Shown here: one piece after another, positions 9,207 through 17,556 of the stretch | Position numbering within the stretch: the first letter of the stretch is position 1 | Layout of the letters: each line of letters starts with the position of its first letter | Source of the DNA: Kitasatospora sp. NBC_00458 | GTDB taxonomy: Bacteria; Actinomycetota; Actinomycetes; Streptomycetales; Streptomycetaceae | Assembly: GCF_036013975.1 (NCBI RefSeq) | Contig: NZ_CP107904.1 | Location: forward strand, 2,914,001-2,978,000 | Length of the DNA: 64,000 bases | Direction of reading: 5' to 3' | The notes under the pieces: generated by a model | What the model saw: only the letters and a program-made list of their open reading frames with translations | Database searches by the model: none | Told to the model about the DNA's origin: nothing | Translations under genes and position numbers: made by a program

Positions 9207-10580
9207 GTGAGGGTGGCCGGCGGAGGCGGGCGGGGGCGGCGGCGGGCCGGGGGTGTGATGGCCGAGGCGCTGGTGCTGCCGCTGGTCGTCGCGGGTGTGC
9301 TGGGTGCGGCCGGGGCCGCGTCCTTCGGTGCCGGTGGGGGCTGGTGGGGGCGGCGTGGCGGTGACGGCATGCGGTCGGACGCCCGGGCGGCGCGGGACGC
9401 GGCGCAGCAGGCGTTCTACGAGGTGGACTCGGCCCAGCGCGAGGTCCGCCTAGCGGTGGAGACGGTGCGCGCGGTCGGGGACAGTGCGACGGCCCGGCGG
9501 GCGGTGGCGGACTTCGAGGGGATCTCCGGCCGGGTGGACCAGGTGACGGTCAACTACCTGGCGGCCCTGGACGCGCACGACCTGGACGCGGAGGAGCTGG
9601 AGTCCGGCGCGGCGGCGCGGGCCAAGCACCAGTTGGACGACGTGAAGGGGCAGCTCGGCTCGGCGCTGGCGGAGCTGAACGACTTCCTGCGGAAGCTGCA
9701 GCCCTCGCTGGACCGGGCCGAGTCGCAGCTGATGCGGGTGGCCCCGGCGGTGGAGCAGGCCAAGCAGGCGCTGCTGGCCGCGACCAACGCGCTGGACTCG
9801 GTGCGCGGCGCCGGCTTGCGGGCGGACGACCTGGCGGCACGGCTGGCCGAGCTGGCGCCTGAGCTGGGGCGGCTGAACGAGGGGGCCGGCCGGCACGGGG
9901 TGGCGGCGACCCTGCAGCGCGCGGAGCGGGTGAAGGAGCGCGCGGACGCGATCGCGGCGGACGCGGCGCAGCTGCCGGAGCGGGCGCGGGAGATCGACCG
10001 CCGGGTGGCCAGTCTGCGGACCCGGATCCAGGCGCTGGAGACCAAGGCCGAGACGGTGGAGCCGGCGCTGAGCGAGTTGCGCCGGCGGTTCACGCTCGCG
10101 TGCTGGCAGGACCTGCAGCGGGTGCCGGACCAGGTGGTGGAGGCCCGGCGGGCGGCCGAGGGGAAGCTGGCCGAGGCGGCGCGGGCGCGCGACGAGCAGC
10201 GGTGGCCCGACGCCACGGGCGCGCTGGGCACGGTGCGGGCGCTGCTGGAGACGGCGGACGGCTCGGTGGTCGCGGTGAACGAGCGGCTGCGGCAGCTGAA
10301 CGAGGTGCAGCACGACCCGAGCCGGGAGATCGAGCGGACCAGGTTCGCGCTGCGGGACGCGCAGCGGCTCGCGATGGCCGGGCGCCATGCGCCGGACCCC
10401 CGGCACGCCGCTCCGCTGGACGCCGCGGTGGCGCGGCTGGACCGGGCGGCGGCCGAGTTGGAGGAGGCCGGGCGGCACCCGGACTACTGGCGGTTCCTGA
10501 CCGAGCTGGCCGCGGTGCGGGAGACGGCGGCGAACGTGGTGGAACTGATCCGCGGCGACCTGGGCAGCGGGCACCGGTAG
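9207..10580 (+). CDS. membrane-anchored long coiled-coil protein
   Basis: A 457-residue protein with an Arg/Gly-rich N-terminus (1-17), one hydrophobic segment (about 20-40, MAEALVLPLVVAGVLGAAGA) and then about 400 residues of Ala/Glu/Arg/Leu-rich helix with heptad character. It would be anchored by its N-terminus with a long cytoplasmic or extracytoplasmic coiled coil. I choose GTG 9207 because GGGAG lies six bases upstream; ATG 9258 is an alternative. Comparable proteins in streptomycetes are annotated only as hypothetical. Role unknown; a scaffold is possible but is only inference. Confidence 0.72.
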   Translation: MRVAGGGGRGRRRAGGVMAEALVLPLVVAGVLGAAGAASFGAGGGWWGRRGGDGMRSDARAARDAAQQAFYEVDSAQREVRLAVETVRAVGDSATARRAVADFEGISGRVDQVTVNYLAALDAHDLDAEELESGAAARAKHQLDDVKGQLGSALAELNDFLRKLQPSLDRAESQLMRVAPAVEQAKQALLAATNALDSVRGAGLRADDLAARLAELAPELGRLNEGAGRHGVAATLQRAERVKERADAIAADAAQLPERAREIDRRVASLRTRIQALETKAETVEPALSELRRRFTLACWQDLQRVPDQVVEARRAAEGKLAEAARARDEQRWPDATGALGTVRALLETADGSVVAVNERLRQLNEVQHDPSREIERTRFALRDAQRLAMAGRHAPDPRHAAPLDAAVARLDRAAAELEEAGRHPDYWRFLTELAAVRETAANVVELIRGDLGSGHR

Positions 10581-10659
10581 CGGGAGGGGAAGTCGGTCAG
10601 GGACGGGCCGGCGGAGGCGGGAAGCGGGGAACCGGGGGCCGTCGGGAGCGGGGCCCGGC

Positions 10660-10665
10660 TACGCT
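10660..10665 (+). promoter_or_regulatory. -10 box for leaderless FmdB-family gene
   Basis: TACGCT lies seven bases before the ATG at 10673, and no ribosome binding site is visible between them. This spacing suggests that transcription starts at or next to the start codon. Confidence 0.5.
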
Positions 10666-10672
10666 GCGGGGT

Positions 10673-10894
10673 ATGCCACGCTACGACTTCCGCTGCCGCT
10701 CCTGCGGTGCCACGTTCGAGCTCCGCCGCACGATGGCGCAGGCCAACGATCCCGCGGTCTGCCCCCAGGGGCACGAGGACACCGTCAAGCTGCTCTCCGC
10801 CGTCGCCGTGACCGGCGGGTCCGCGTCCGGCGCCGCGCCGCAGCAGGCCTCCGGTGGCGGAGGCGGCTGCTGCGGCGGCGGGTGCTGCGGCTAG
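10673..10894 (+). CDS. FmdB-family zinc ribbon protein
   Basis: A 73-residue protein starting MPRYDFRCRSCGATFELRRT. C8 and C11 form a CxxC knuckle; C30 and H34 (VCPQGH) are the second pair of likely zinc ligands. This is the FmdB/CxxC_CxxC_SSSS family pattern. The C-terminus is Gly/Cys-rich (GGGGGCCGGGCCG), with four extra cysteines that may bind a metal or be low-complexity. The gene appears leaderless and converges on the HAD gene. Function of the family is unknown, although regulatory roles have been suggested. Confidence 0.85.
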   Translation: MPRYDFRCRSCGATFELRRTMAQANDPAVCPQGHEDTVKLLSAVAVTGGSASGAAPQQASGGGGGCCGGGCCG

Positions 10895-10909
10895 CGCCCG
10901 GCGTCGGCC

Positions 10910-10952
10910 ACAGACACAGTCACCGGCACAGACACGGACACGGACACAGACG
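10910..10952. repeat. short tandem hexamer-like repeat (GACAC-rich)
   Basis: Degenerate copies of GGACAC/AGACAC repeat with a six-base period between the stop codons of the convergent FmdB and HAD genes. It is non-coding on both strands. Confidence 0.6.
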
Positions 10953-10970
10953 AAGGCTCGCGGGCGGCGG

Positions 10971-11936
10971 TCAGCGGACCGCCGTCGGCAGGAGGTCGTC
11001 CACCTCGCCCCGGACACGGGCGAGGAACTGCCGGACGATCTCCTCGCCGGCCGCGACCCCGACCTCGTCGAGGGCGGTGACGCCGGGAGCGGTCCAGCCG
11101 CTGTCGGCCAGTTCGCCGTGCCCGGGGCGCCAGCCGGCGTCGGCGGCGAGCAGCAGGTCGGCGTCCAGCAGGGAGTCGCCCGCGGCGAGCACGGTGGGAC
11201 CGGAGCCGACGCCGTCCGCAGCACCCGCGGCAGCCACGACACCCCCACCGTCCACGACACCCGCACCGGCCGCGGCACCCGCCGGCCCGCCGACCCGGCG
11301 CCGGACCTCGGCGAGGGCGGCGCTCTTGCTCAGCGGCCCCGGCACCGCGTACACCTTGCGGCCCTGGAGCGACACGTTCCAGCCGCGTTCGCCGCACCAG
11401 CCGGTGAGCTCGTCCAGCCAGCCGGCCGGGAGCTCGGCCCGCTCGACCACCAGGTAGGCGAAGAGCTCGTCGGCGACCCGGCGCTTGTGCGTCCACTCCG
11501 GGTCGGCGCAGAGCGCCAGGTGCTCGACCACCTCGGCCAGCGGCGCCGCACCGGCGGCCAGCCGGCCGGCCATCTCGGCCTCCCAGTCCTCGTCCGGCAC
11601 GCCGTCGACGAGCAGCCGCCCGCCGTTGCTGCAGATCGCGTACGACGGCACCCAGCCCGGTGTCGGGCCGGGCAGGTTGACCCGCTCGTACTGGGCCCGG
11701 GTGCGGGTGGTGGCGGGGACGAGCAGGGCCTCGCGGGCCAGTTCGACGAGCAGCGCGGCGGCCTGCTCGGTCATGAACGACAGCGCCTTGCCGTCGTGCA
11801 CCTCGACGGAGAGCAGCCGCGGCGCGAGCCGGTCGGGCACGTCCAGGGCGAGGGCGCGGTTGGAGTAGATCAGGGTGCGGTCGAGGTCGCTCGCGACCAG
11901 GAAGTCGCGGGGCAGCGGGCCACGGGGGCTGCTCAT
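10971..11936 (-). CDS. HAD-superfamily hydrolase of the Ter cluster
   Basis: This 321-residue protein has the HAD nucleophile motif ASDLDRTLIYSN (D17, D19) near its N-terminus and the acidic motif LAAGDSLLDADLL near the C-terminus, with a cap domain in between. It would be a small-molecule phosphatase. The start is ATG 11934-11936, five bases after the stop of the preceding PRTase-TRSP gene, so the two are co-transcribed. HAD phosphatases are a recurring part of the ter-associated nucleoside-like metabolite operon. A low-complexity Gly/Ala/Val stretch of about 30 residues (encoded at about 11205-11290) interrupts the domain before the last motif. It is probably an inserted loop. Confidence 0.85.
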   Translation of the reverse strand: MSSPRGPLPRDFLVASDLDRTLIYSNRALALDVPDRLAPRLLSVEVHDGKALSFMTEQAAALLVELAREALLVPATTRTRAQYERVNLPGPTPGWVPSYAICSNGGRLLVDGVPDEDWEAEMAGRLAAGAAPLAEVVEHLALCADPEWTHKRRVADELFAYLVVERAELPAGWLDELTGWCGERGWNVSLQGRKVYAVPGPLSKSAALAEVRRRVGGPAGAAAGAGVVDGGGVVAAAGAADGVGSGPTVLAAGDSLLDADLLLAADAGWRPGHGELADSGWTAPGVTALDEVGVAAGEEIVRQFLARVRGEVDDLLPTAVR

Positions 11937-11941
11937 CGGGT

Positions 11942-14554
11942 TCAGGACTCCTTCGCCAGGACGGCCGTGCCGGAGGCGCCGGTCGCTCCCCGGCTGTAGC
12001 GGGGGTGGATCAGGCCGACGCACGAGTACGGCAGGTCGTCGACCTCCTCGACGGGGACGCCGCGCTGGGCGGCGAGCAGGCGCACGTGGTCGAGGTCGGC
12101 TCCGGTGCCGCGACGGGCCAGTACCCGCCAGGGGACGCGGCGCAGCATGACCCGGGTGGTCTCGCCGACGCCGGGCTTGACCAGGTTGATGTTGTCGATG
12201 CCGTACTCGGCGCTGATCCGTTCGACGGCGGCCCAGCCGGCCCAGTCGGGCGTGCGGTCCGCTGCCCGTCCGGCGTCGAGGAACCGTGCGGCGGCGTCGA
12301 GGGCCTCGGCCCGGACGGCGTCGAAGTGGTCGGCGACGGTGTCGAGGAAGGCGCCGGAGACGTCGGCGCCGGCCAGGTCGGTGTAGTGCTTGGCGCCGTG
12401 GAAGTCGTCCGGGCCGATCAGGTCGGTGCGCAGCACGGTACGCGAGACCAGGCCGGAGACGGTCGAGTTGAGGCAGGCGGAGGGGATCAGGAAGTCGTCC
12501 CGGGTGCCGAAGGTGCGCACGCAGCGGCCGGGGTCGGCGAGGACGGCCAGCCCGGGGTCGAAGCCGGTTCCGGCCAGGGCCTCGTCGAGTTCGCGGGTGA
12601 TCGCGCCCTTCCCGGTCCAGCCGTCGACGAAGACCACGTCGGACGCCCGGTGGTGGGCGGCCAGGTAGCGCAGCGCGACCGGGTCGATGCCGCGGCCGCG
12701 GACGATCGAGACGGCGTAGTGCGGGGCGTCGACGCCGTGGCCGGCGGCCAGCCAGCGGCGGATCAGGACGCCGACCGGTGTCCCGGCGCGGGCCAGCGAG
12801 GCGAGTACGAGGCCCCGGCCGCGTTCGGCCAGCAGGGTCTCGGCGACGGTGCCGACGGCGAGCGCGATCCGCCGGGCGGAGATCCGCAGCGCCTGGTGGA
12901 AGAGCTCCTGGTACTCGGGGCTCGGTTGGTACTCGACCGGCAGCGACTCCGCGTAGTGGGCGCCGCCGCTCTGCACGGCCTCCTCGCGCTCCTCGGTGGG
13001 TGCCTCCAGGGCGACGCCGGAGAGGTCCTTGAGCAGCCAGGCCACCTCGTCGGCGCGGTAGGAGGAGAACTCCGGACCGTACAGCGGGCTCGGCAGCCGG
13101 GACGCGTCGTCGTCGGACACAGCACCGACGGCCGAGGACAGCGCACCGGCCGACGGCGCACCGGCCGACGGCGCGGCGGCGGGACGGTGCGACGGCAGGA
13201 CGGCGAGCACCACCCGGTCGGTGACCTGCCGCAGCTGGCCGAGCAGGGCCCGCTCGCCCTCGTGCAGCGCGGGGGTGTCGGCGACGTCGTCGACCACCAG
13301 GACGACGGTGCCGAAGCGGCGGGACGGGTCGGCGCCGGGGGCGACGTTGTAGGCGTACCGCTCACGCGGGGAGTCGTCGGCGGGGTCGTCGTGGGCGGGG
13401 AAGGCCAGCCGGGTGCGGATGGCGTACCCGGGGTCGTCGACGGCGAGGACGGGCGAGCGGGTGGTGGTGGAGTAGCGGACCCGCTCGGCCCCGCCGGGAA
13501 GCCGCTCCGCGAGGCCCGTGGCGAGCCTCAGCGGCGTGTACATCAGCTCCTCGAAGCCCAGGACGAGCACGCGCCCGCCGTCGGACGCCCCGGACGCACC
13601 TGCCGCGTCCACCGCTCCCGCCGCACCTGCCGCGTCCGCCGCGCCACCGGACCCGGTACCCGTACCGGCCACCGCGTCCGCCAGCTGCCCGGCCAGTGCC
13701 GGCAGCGCGGCGTCGAGCCGGGCCCGGTGCTCGCGGGTGAAGCCGTGCCGTCCGCCCTCGGGCAGGCCGGTCGGCCAGGCCAGTTCGACGCGGACCAGCG
13801 GCGCGGCGGGCGCGGACGGCGGTTCGGGCGCCGGACCGGCCTCGGCGATCAGCCGTTCGGCCCGGTCCAGGATGTCCGCGGGGAGCTCGACGCCCCCGTC
13901 GGCCAGGGCGACCAGGTCGAGACGGGCCCCGAGCTCGGCGGCGACGTCGGCGAGCCGCTGCCGGTCGGCGGCACCGCGCAGGTCGACCAGGGCGACCACC
14001 ACGTAGTGGTCCCGCGGGTGGCCGGCGTGGAGGGCGCGGATGGTGTTGAGCACGGTGGTACCGGTGGAGAACTCGTCGTCCACCAGCACCAGGGGCCCGT
14101 CCCCGGCGAGCAGCCGGGGGTCGGCGGGGAGCAGCAGGTGGCTGGTCGCGTGCGAGTGCTCCTCCTCGAAGCCGCCGACCGGCTCGACGCCGGGCACCGG
14201 GCGGCGGGTGGAGTGCAGGTACGGGGCGTCCAGGCCGTCGGCGACGCTGTGGCCGAGGCCGGTGGCGGTCTCGGCGTAGCCGAGCACGACGGCGCCCGCG
14301 GCGGCCTCGTCACCGAGCAGTTCGCGCACCCGGTGGCCGAGGTCGAGGCCGGCGCCGTGCACCACGGCGGGACGCTGCGGGACGTGCTTGCCGAGCACGG
14401 TGGAGACCAGCAGGTGGGCCCGCTTGCGGTTCTCCCGCAGGGCGAGGCCGACGAGTTCGGGGAGCCGCTCGGAGCCGGTGAGGCCGATGCCGGCCCGTTC
14501 GGCGACCCATCGGCCGGTCCACTCCTGCGGTGCTGCCACGAGACGTCCTGTCAC
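11942..14554 (-). CDS. PRTase-TRSP-StiP fusion protein (Ter-associated biosynthesis)
   Basis: An 870-residue three-part protein. Residues 1-240 are a phosphoribosyltransferase, with the PRPP-binding loop VLVDDEFSTGT (156-166). Residues about 252-455 are a TRSP domain; the naming motif STTTRSP is at 362-368. After an Ala/Ser/Gly linker (about 457-485), residues about 490-860 match the StiP-type cysteine-protease-like domain (YGPEFSSYRADEVAWLLKDL and onward). In the Ter literature such proteins are predicted to build a nucleoside-like compound from PRPP. Many genomes encode the parts separately. Here they are fused, with a second low-complexity insert at about 296-326. The gene lies between HpcH and HAD in one operon. 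Confidence 0.85.
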   Translation of the reverse strand: MTGRLVAAPQEWTGRWVAERAGIGLTGSERLPELVGLALRENRKRAHLLVSTVLGKHVPQRPAVVHGAGLDLGHRVRELLGDEAAAGAVVLGYAETATGLGHSVADGLDAPYLHSTRRPVPGVEPVGGFEEEHSHATSHLLLPADPRLLAGDGPLVLVDDEFSTGTTVLNTIRALHAGHPRDHYVVVALVDLRGAADRQRLADVAAELGARLDLVALADGGVELPADILDRAERLIAEAGPAPEPPSAPAAPLVRVELAWPTGLPEGGRHGFTREHRARLDAALPALAGQLADAVAGTGTGSGGAADAAGAAGAVDAAGASGASDGGRVLVLGFEELMYTPLRLATGLAERLPGGAERVRYSTTTRSPVLAVDDPGYAIRTRLAFPAHDDPADDSPRERYAYNVAPGADPSRRFGTVVLVVDDVADTPALHEGERALLGQLRQVTDRVVLAVLPSHRPAAAPSAGAPSAGALSSAVGAVSDDDASRLPSPLYGPEFSSYRADEVAWLLKDLSGVALEAPTEEREEAVQSGGAHYAESLPVEYQPSPEYQELFHQALRISARRIALAVGTVAETLLAERGRGLVLASLARAGTPVGVLIRRWLAAGHGVDAPHYAVSIVRGRGIDPVALRYLAAHHRASDVVFVDGWTGKGAITRELDEALAGTGFDPGLAVLADPGRCVRTFGTRDDFLIPSACLNSTVSGLVSRTVLRTDLIGPDDFHGAKHYTDLAGADVSGAFLDTVADHFDAVRAEALDAAARFLDAGRAADRTPDWAGWAAVERISAEYGIDNINLVKPGVGETTRVMLRRVPWRVLARRGTGADLDHVRLLAAQRGVPVEEVDDLPYSCVGLIHPRYSRGATGASGTAVLAKES

Positions 14555-14682
14555 TACGGGTCCTGCTTTCGGTGGTGCGGTTCACATCTGGGGAAGATCG
14601 ACTGAACGGGGCTGTTCAACGGCGGGACGGCGGAGCGGCGGGCCTGAGCCCGACCGGCCGGAGCGCCGCCGCCGGACGCCCC

Positions 14683-15894
14683 TCAGCGGCAGAGGCAGGC
14701 CGAGAGCAGCTCCGCGAAGCTGACGTCCTCGCGGGCCACCCCGAACACCTCCGCGCGCAGCAGCACCCGTTCCGCCCAGGCCCGGTGGGGCTTGGCCTCG
14801 TTCATCTTGTTGGTGTACGCCGAGCGCATCACACCGCCGCCGCCGCGCTCCTGGTCGAGGATGTCCCGGGCGTCGCTGTACTCCTCGTGCGTGACGACCG
14901 AGAGGGCGTGCACGGCGGGTACGTGGCTGGGGTGGATGCAGGTCTTGCCGAGCAGGCCGTTGGCGCGGTCGAGTTCGATCTCGCGGATCAGCCCGTCGAG
15001 GTCGTGCTCGATGATCCGCTGCCGCACCGCCTCCCCGGAGGGTTCGGCCTCGGCGAACGGGGTGCGGCGCAGCTGGGGCTTGAACATCCGCTCCTGGACC
15101 GGGAAGTACTCCCAGACCGGTCCGGTGACGGTGAAGCCGGTGCCGTCTGCCCGGCCGAGCACGTTGACCACGTCGCCGATCACGGCGGCGACCAGGGCGA
15201 CGTCGTACGCGGTCAGGTCGGGCGAGCGGCGCAGGCCGTACGCGGAGCAGAGGTCGGTGACGCCGAGGCGCACGGCGAGGATCCGCTCGCGGTACTTGTC
15301 GAGCAGGCGGGCTATGCCGAACAGCTGCTCCCGGCGGGTCTCCAGGTGGGCCAGTTCGGGTGACTCCAGGACGGGCATGGCGAACAGCCGCCGGCCGGTG
15401 GCCGTCTCGGCGGCGGCGAGCGCCTCCAGGAAGTCGCCGCCGGTCTCGTCGGTGAACTTCGGCAGGACGAAGCCGGTGAGCAGGCCGACCGCCGGCCCGA
15501 GCCGGTCGGCGAGGTCGGTGATCTGCGCGGGGGTCCGCACCCTGATGAAGAGGAGGGGCAGATCATGTGTGCAACCCGTGGAGATTTCACCGCTCGCGGT
15601 GGCCCCGGCGACCTCGTCGAAGAGCTCTCCGAGCCGGGCCACCAGGTTGGCCTCGGCGGCGGGGACCTCGTGGTCGGCGATCGCGTCCTCCAGGCAGAGG
15701 ACCATCGAGACGACCCCCTGCGCGGCCTGCTTGCGGATGTCGGCCCGCAGGGTCGGCCTGGTCGCCGGACTGTAGAGCGTGGCACCGAGCGCGGTGGCCA
15801 GGACCGCCGCGTCACCGTCCGCGGTGAAGGCCCGCGGCTGTTCGAGAAAGAGCCGGTCGCGTACGTCGTCCGCGAGGTGGCCGAAGTGGCGCAA
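14683..15894 (-). CDS. HpcH/HpaI aldolase / citrate-lyase-like protein
   Basis: A 403-residue TIM-barrel C-C lyase of the HpcH/HpaI (citrate lyase beta) superfamily. Visible motifs include MVLCLEDAIAD (the acidic metal-site strand), LPLLFIRVR, FVLPKF and LLGKTCIHPSHV near the C-terminus. The Ter-associated members are longer than stand-alone aldolases, as here. It is the first gene of the minus-strand operon HpcH, PRTase-TRSP-StiP, HAD, 128 bases before the second gene. It is divergent from the TerD gene at 16238. The substrate is unknown; the carbon skeleton of the predicted metabolite is an inference. Confidence 0.87.
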   Translation of the reverse strand: MRHFGHLADDVRDRLFLEQPRAFTADGDAAVLATALGATLYSPATRPTLRADIRKQAAQGVVSMVLCLEDAIADHEVPAAEANLVARLGELFDEVAGATASGEISTGCTHDLPLLFIRVRTPAQITDLADRLGPAVGLLTGFVLPKFTDETGGDFLEALAAAETATGRRLFAMPVLESPELAHLETRREQLFGIARLLDKYRERILAVRLGVTDLCSAYGLRRSPDLTAYDVALVAAVIGDVVNVLGRADGTGFTVTGPVWEYFPVQERMFKPQLRRTPFAEAEPSGEAVRQRIIEHDLDGLIREIELDRANGLLGKTCIHPSHVPAVHALSVVTHEEYSDARDILDQERGGGGVMRSAYTNKMNEAKPHRAWAERVLLRAEVFGVAREDVSFAELLSACLCR

Positions 15895-16237
15895 GGTGCT
15901 CTCCTCAGGGTTCGGCCGCCGGTCCGGCGGATGCGAGAACGGAACGCGGAACGGGACGCGGGAGCGGGGGACCGGACGGCGGCGACACCCGGATCAACAG
16001 GTCCGCCGGCCGCGATGGTTCCCGGGCGGGCACCGGCCCGGTCCCCCTTGACCGGACCCTCGGACCACCCCGAGGCTCATCGTACGGACGTCGCCAGGTC
16101 GAACGGGGTTCCGAAACATCGAATTCTCGGAAGGTTACCTTCCGCTTCACAAAGCGCAAGCATTGGCAAAGTCCCGCCGTTCCGCCACCTCCGGTCACGT
16201 TGTCCGAAGGGGTGGCGAACAGGCAGGATGGTCGGCT
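15895..16237. other. divergent control region of the Ter island
   Basis: 343 bases between the HpcH operon and the tailed TerD gene. The part near 16100-16180 is markedly less GC-rich and holds the palindrome described separately and a small inverted repeat CGCTT-caca-AAGCG (16143-16156). No gene is seen. Confidence 0.5.
16129..16143. promoter_or_regulatory. 15-bp perfect palindrome, candidate operator
   Basis: GGAAGGTTACCTTCC, perfect apart from the central base, lies in the AT-richest part of the HpcH/TerD divergent region. It could couple expression of the biosynthetic operon and the TerD gene. No regulator gene is adjacent. Confidence 0.5.
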
Positions 16238-17404
16238 ATGACGCACGTGATGGCCAAGGGCGCCAACATCGCACTGCCGGTGGCGGCGGTCCGCGCCGTG
16301 CTGCGCTGGAGCGCCACGCCCGGTGCGCCGGACGTGGACGCCTCCGCACTACTGCTCGGCACCGACGGCAAGGTCCGTTCGGACGCCGACTTCGTCTTCT
16401 ACAACCAGCCGCGCCACCCGTCCGGGCTGGTCCGCCACCTGCCCAAGCACCAGACCTCCGGCGGCGCCGAGATCGCGGACACCGTCGAGGTCGAGCTCGG
16501 CAAGCTTCCCACCGGCGTCGACCGGGTGGTGCTGGCCGGCTCCTCCGAGGGCGGCTCGTTCCGCGCCGTGAGCGGGCTGCGCCTGCTGCTCTTCGACGCC
16601 GCGGCCGGCGAGGGCCTGCCCGCCATCGCCGAGTTCGGCATGGCCGACGCCGACGAGGTCACCGCGCTGGTCGCGGGCGAGCTGTACCGCCGGGCCGGCG
16701 CGTGGAAGTTCCGCGCCGTCGGGCAGGGCTACGCCACCGGGCTCATCGGCCTGGCCACCGACTTCGGCATCACCGTCGAGGACGAGGGCGACGCCCAGGC
16801 CCCGGCCGCCCCTCCGGCCGCCACCGCCCAGCCGTCCGCTCCCGCCGCCGACCCGCGCACCGCACTGCCCGACCCCAGGCCGGCCCCGCGCCCCGAACCG
16901 GGTACGTTCACCCTGGCTCCCGCCGTCCCGCAGCCGCCGGCCGTGGCACCGGCCGCCTCCCCCGCCCCGGCGACCGCCGGGATCCCGGCCAACACGCCCC
17001 CGCCGCCGACGGCCCCGCCCACGGTGCCGCCGACCGCCCCGCCCGCCCCGACGGCGCCCCCGGCGCAGCAGCAGGGCGGGTACGGCTACCCGCAGCAGCC
17101 CCAGGGACAGCCCCAGCAGCAGAGCGGCTACGGCTACCCGCCGCCCGCCCAGCGTCCCGGCTACGGCTACCCGCCGCAGCAGCCCTACCCGCAACCGCAG
17201 CAGCCCGCGCCCGCCTCCGGGTACGGCTACCCGCAGCAGCCCCAGGGGCAGCCCCAGCAGCAGGGCGGCTACGGCTACCCGCAGGCCGGTGCCGCCGCCC
17301 CCCAGCAGCAACAGCAGCCGTCGGCCCAGCAGCCCGCGCAGCCGCCGGCCGCCGCCGAGGAGTTCGCGCTGCCGCCGCAGGGCCCGCAGTTCCAGCCGCG
17401 CTGA
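16238..17404 (+). CDS. TerD-domain protein with long Pro/Gln/Tyr-rich tail
   Basis: A 388-residue protein. Residues 1 to about 185 are a TerD domain: VMAKGANIALP, PDVDASALLLG (the Ca2+-site DxDxSA motif), DFVFYNQP, and [17 protein letters not shown]. The remaining 200 residues are disordered: first an Ala/Pro-rich part, then repeats of GYGYPQQPQGQPQQQ ending in an acidic motif and PQGPQFQPR. TerD proteins bind calcium and act in stress and tellurite responses. The tail looks like a low-complexity interaction or condensation region. The start is ATG 16238, where the domain begins; the upstream in-frame extension lies in the promoter. Confidence 0.88.
   Translation: MTHVMAKGANIALPVAAVRAVLRWSATPGAPDVDASALLLGTDGKVRSDADFVFYNQPRHPSGLVRHLPKHQTSGGAEIADTVEVELGKLPTGVDRVVLAGSSEGGSFRAVSGLRLLLFDAAAGEGLPAIAEFGMADADEVTALVAGELYRRAGAWKFRAVGQGYATGLIGLATDFGITVEDEGDAQAPAAPPAATAQPSAPAADPRTALPDPRPAPRPEPGTFTLAPAVPQPPAVAPAASPAPATAGIPANTPPPPTAPPTVPPTAPPAPTAPPAQQQGGYGYPQQPQGQPQQQSGYGYPPPAQRPGYGYPPQQPYPQPQQPAPASGYGYPQQPQGQPQQQGGYGYPQAGAAAPQQQQQPSAQQPAQPPAAAEEFALPPQGPQFQPR
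17078..17263 (+). repeat. 45-bp direct repeat within the TerD tail
   Basis: Copies at 17078-17122 and 17219-17263 differ at one base and are each followed by another GGCTACGGCTACCCG. They encode the GYGYPQQPQGQPQQQ units. The near identity at DNA level points to recent repeat expansion. Confidence 0.85.
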
Positions 17405-17556
17405 CCCGGCCCGCCGCGGCGGCACCCCCGCCGCGGCGCCCGGGGCCCGCGCCCCGCGCTCCACAGGGCCCGGACCGCCGGCCGGTGGTCCCGGCACGGC
17501 CCGGTCTGACGAGCCCGCTCCGACGGGCTCACCCCGACGGACTCACCCCGCTGTGC

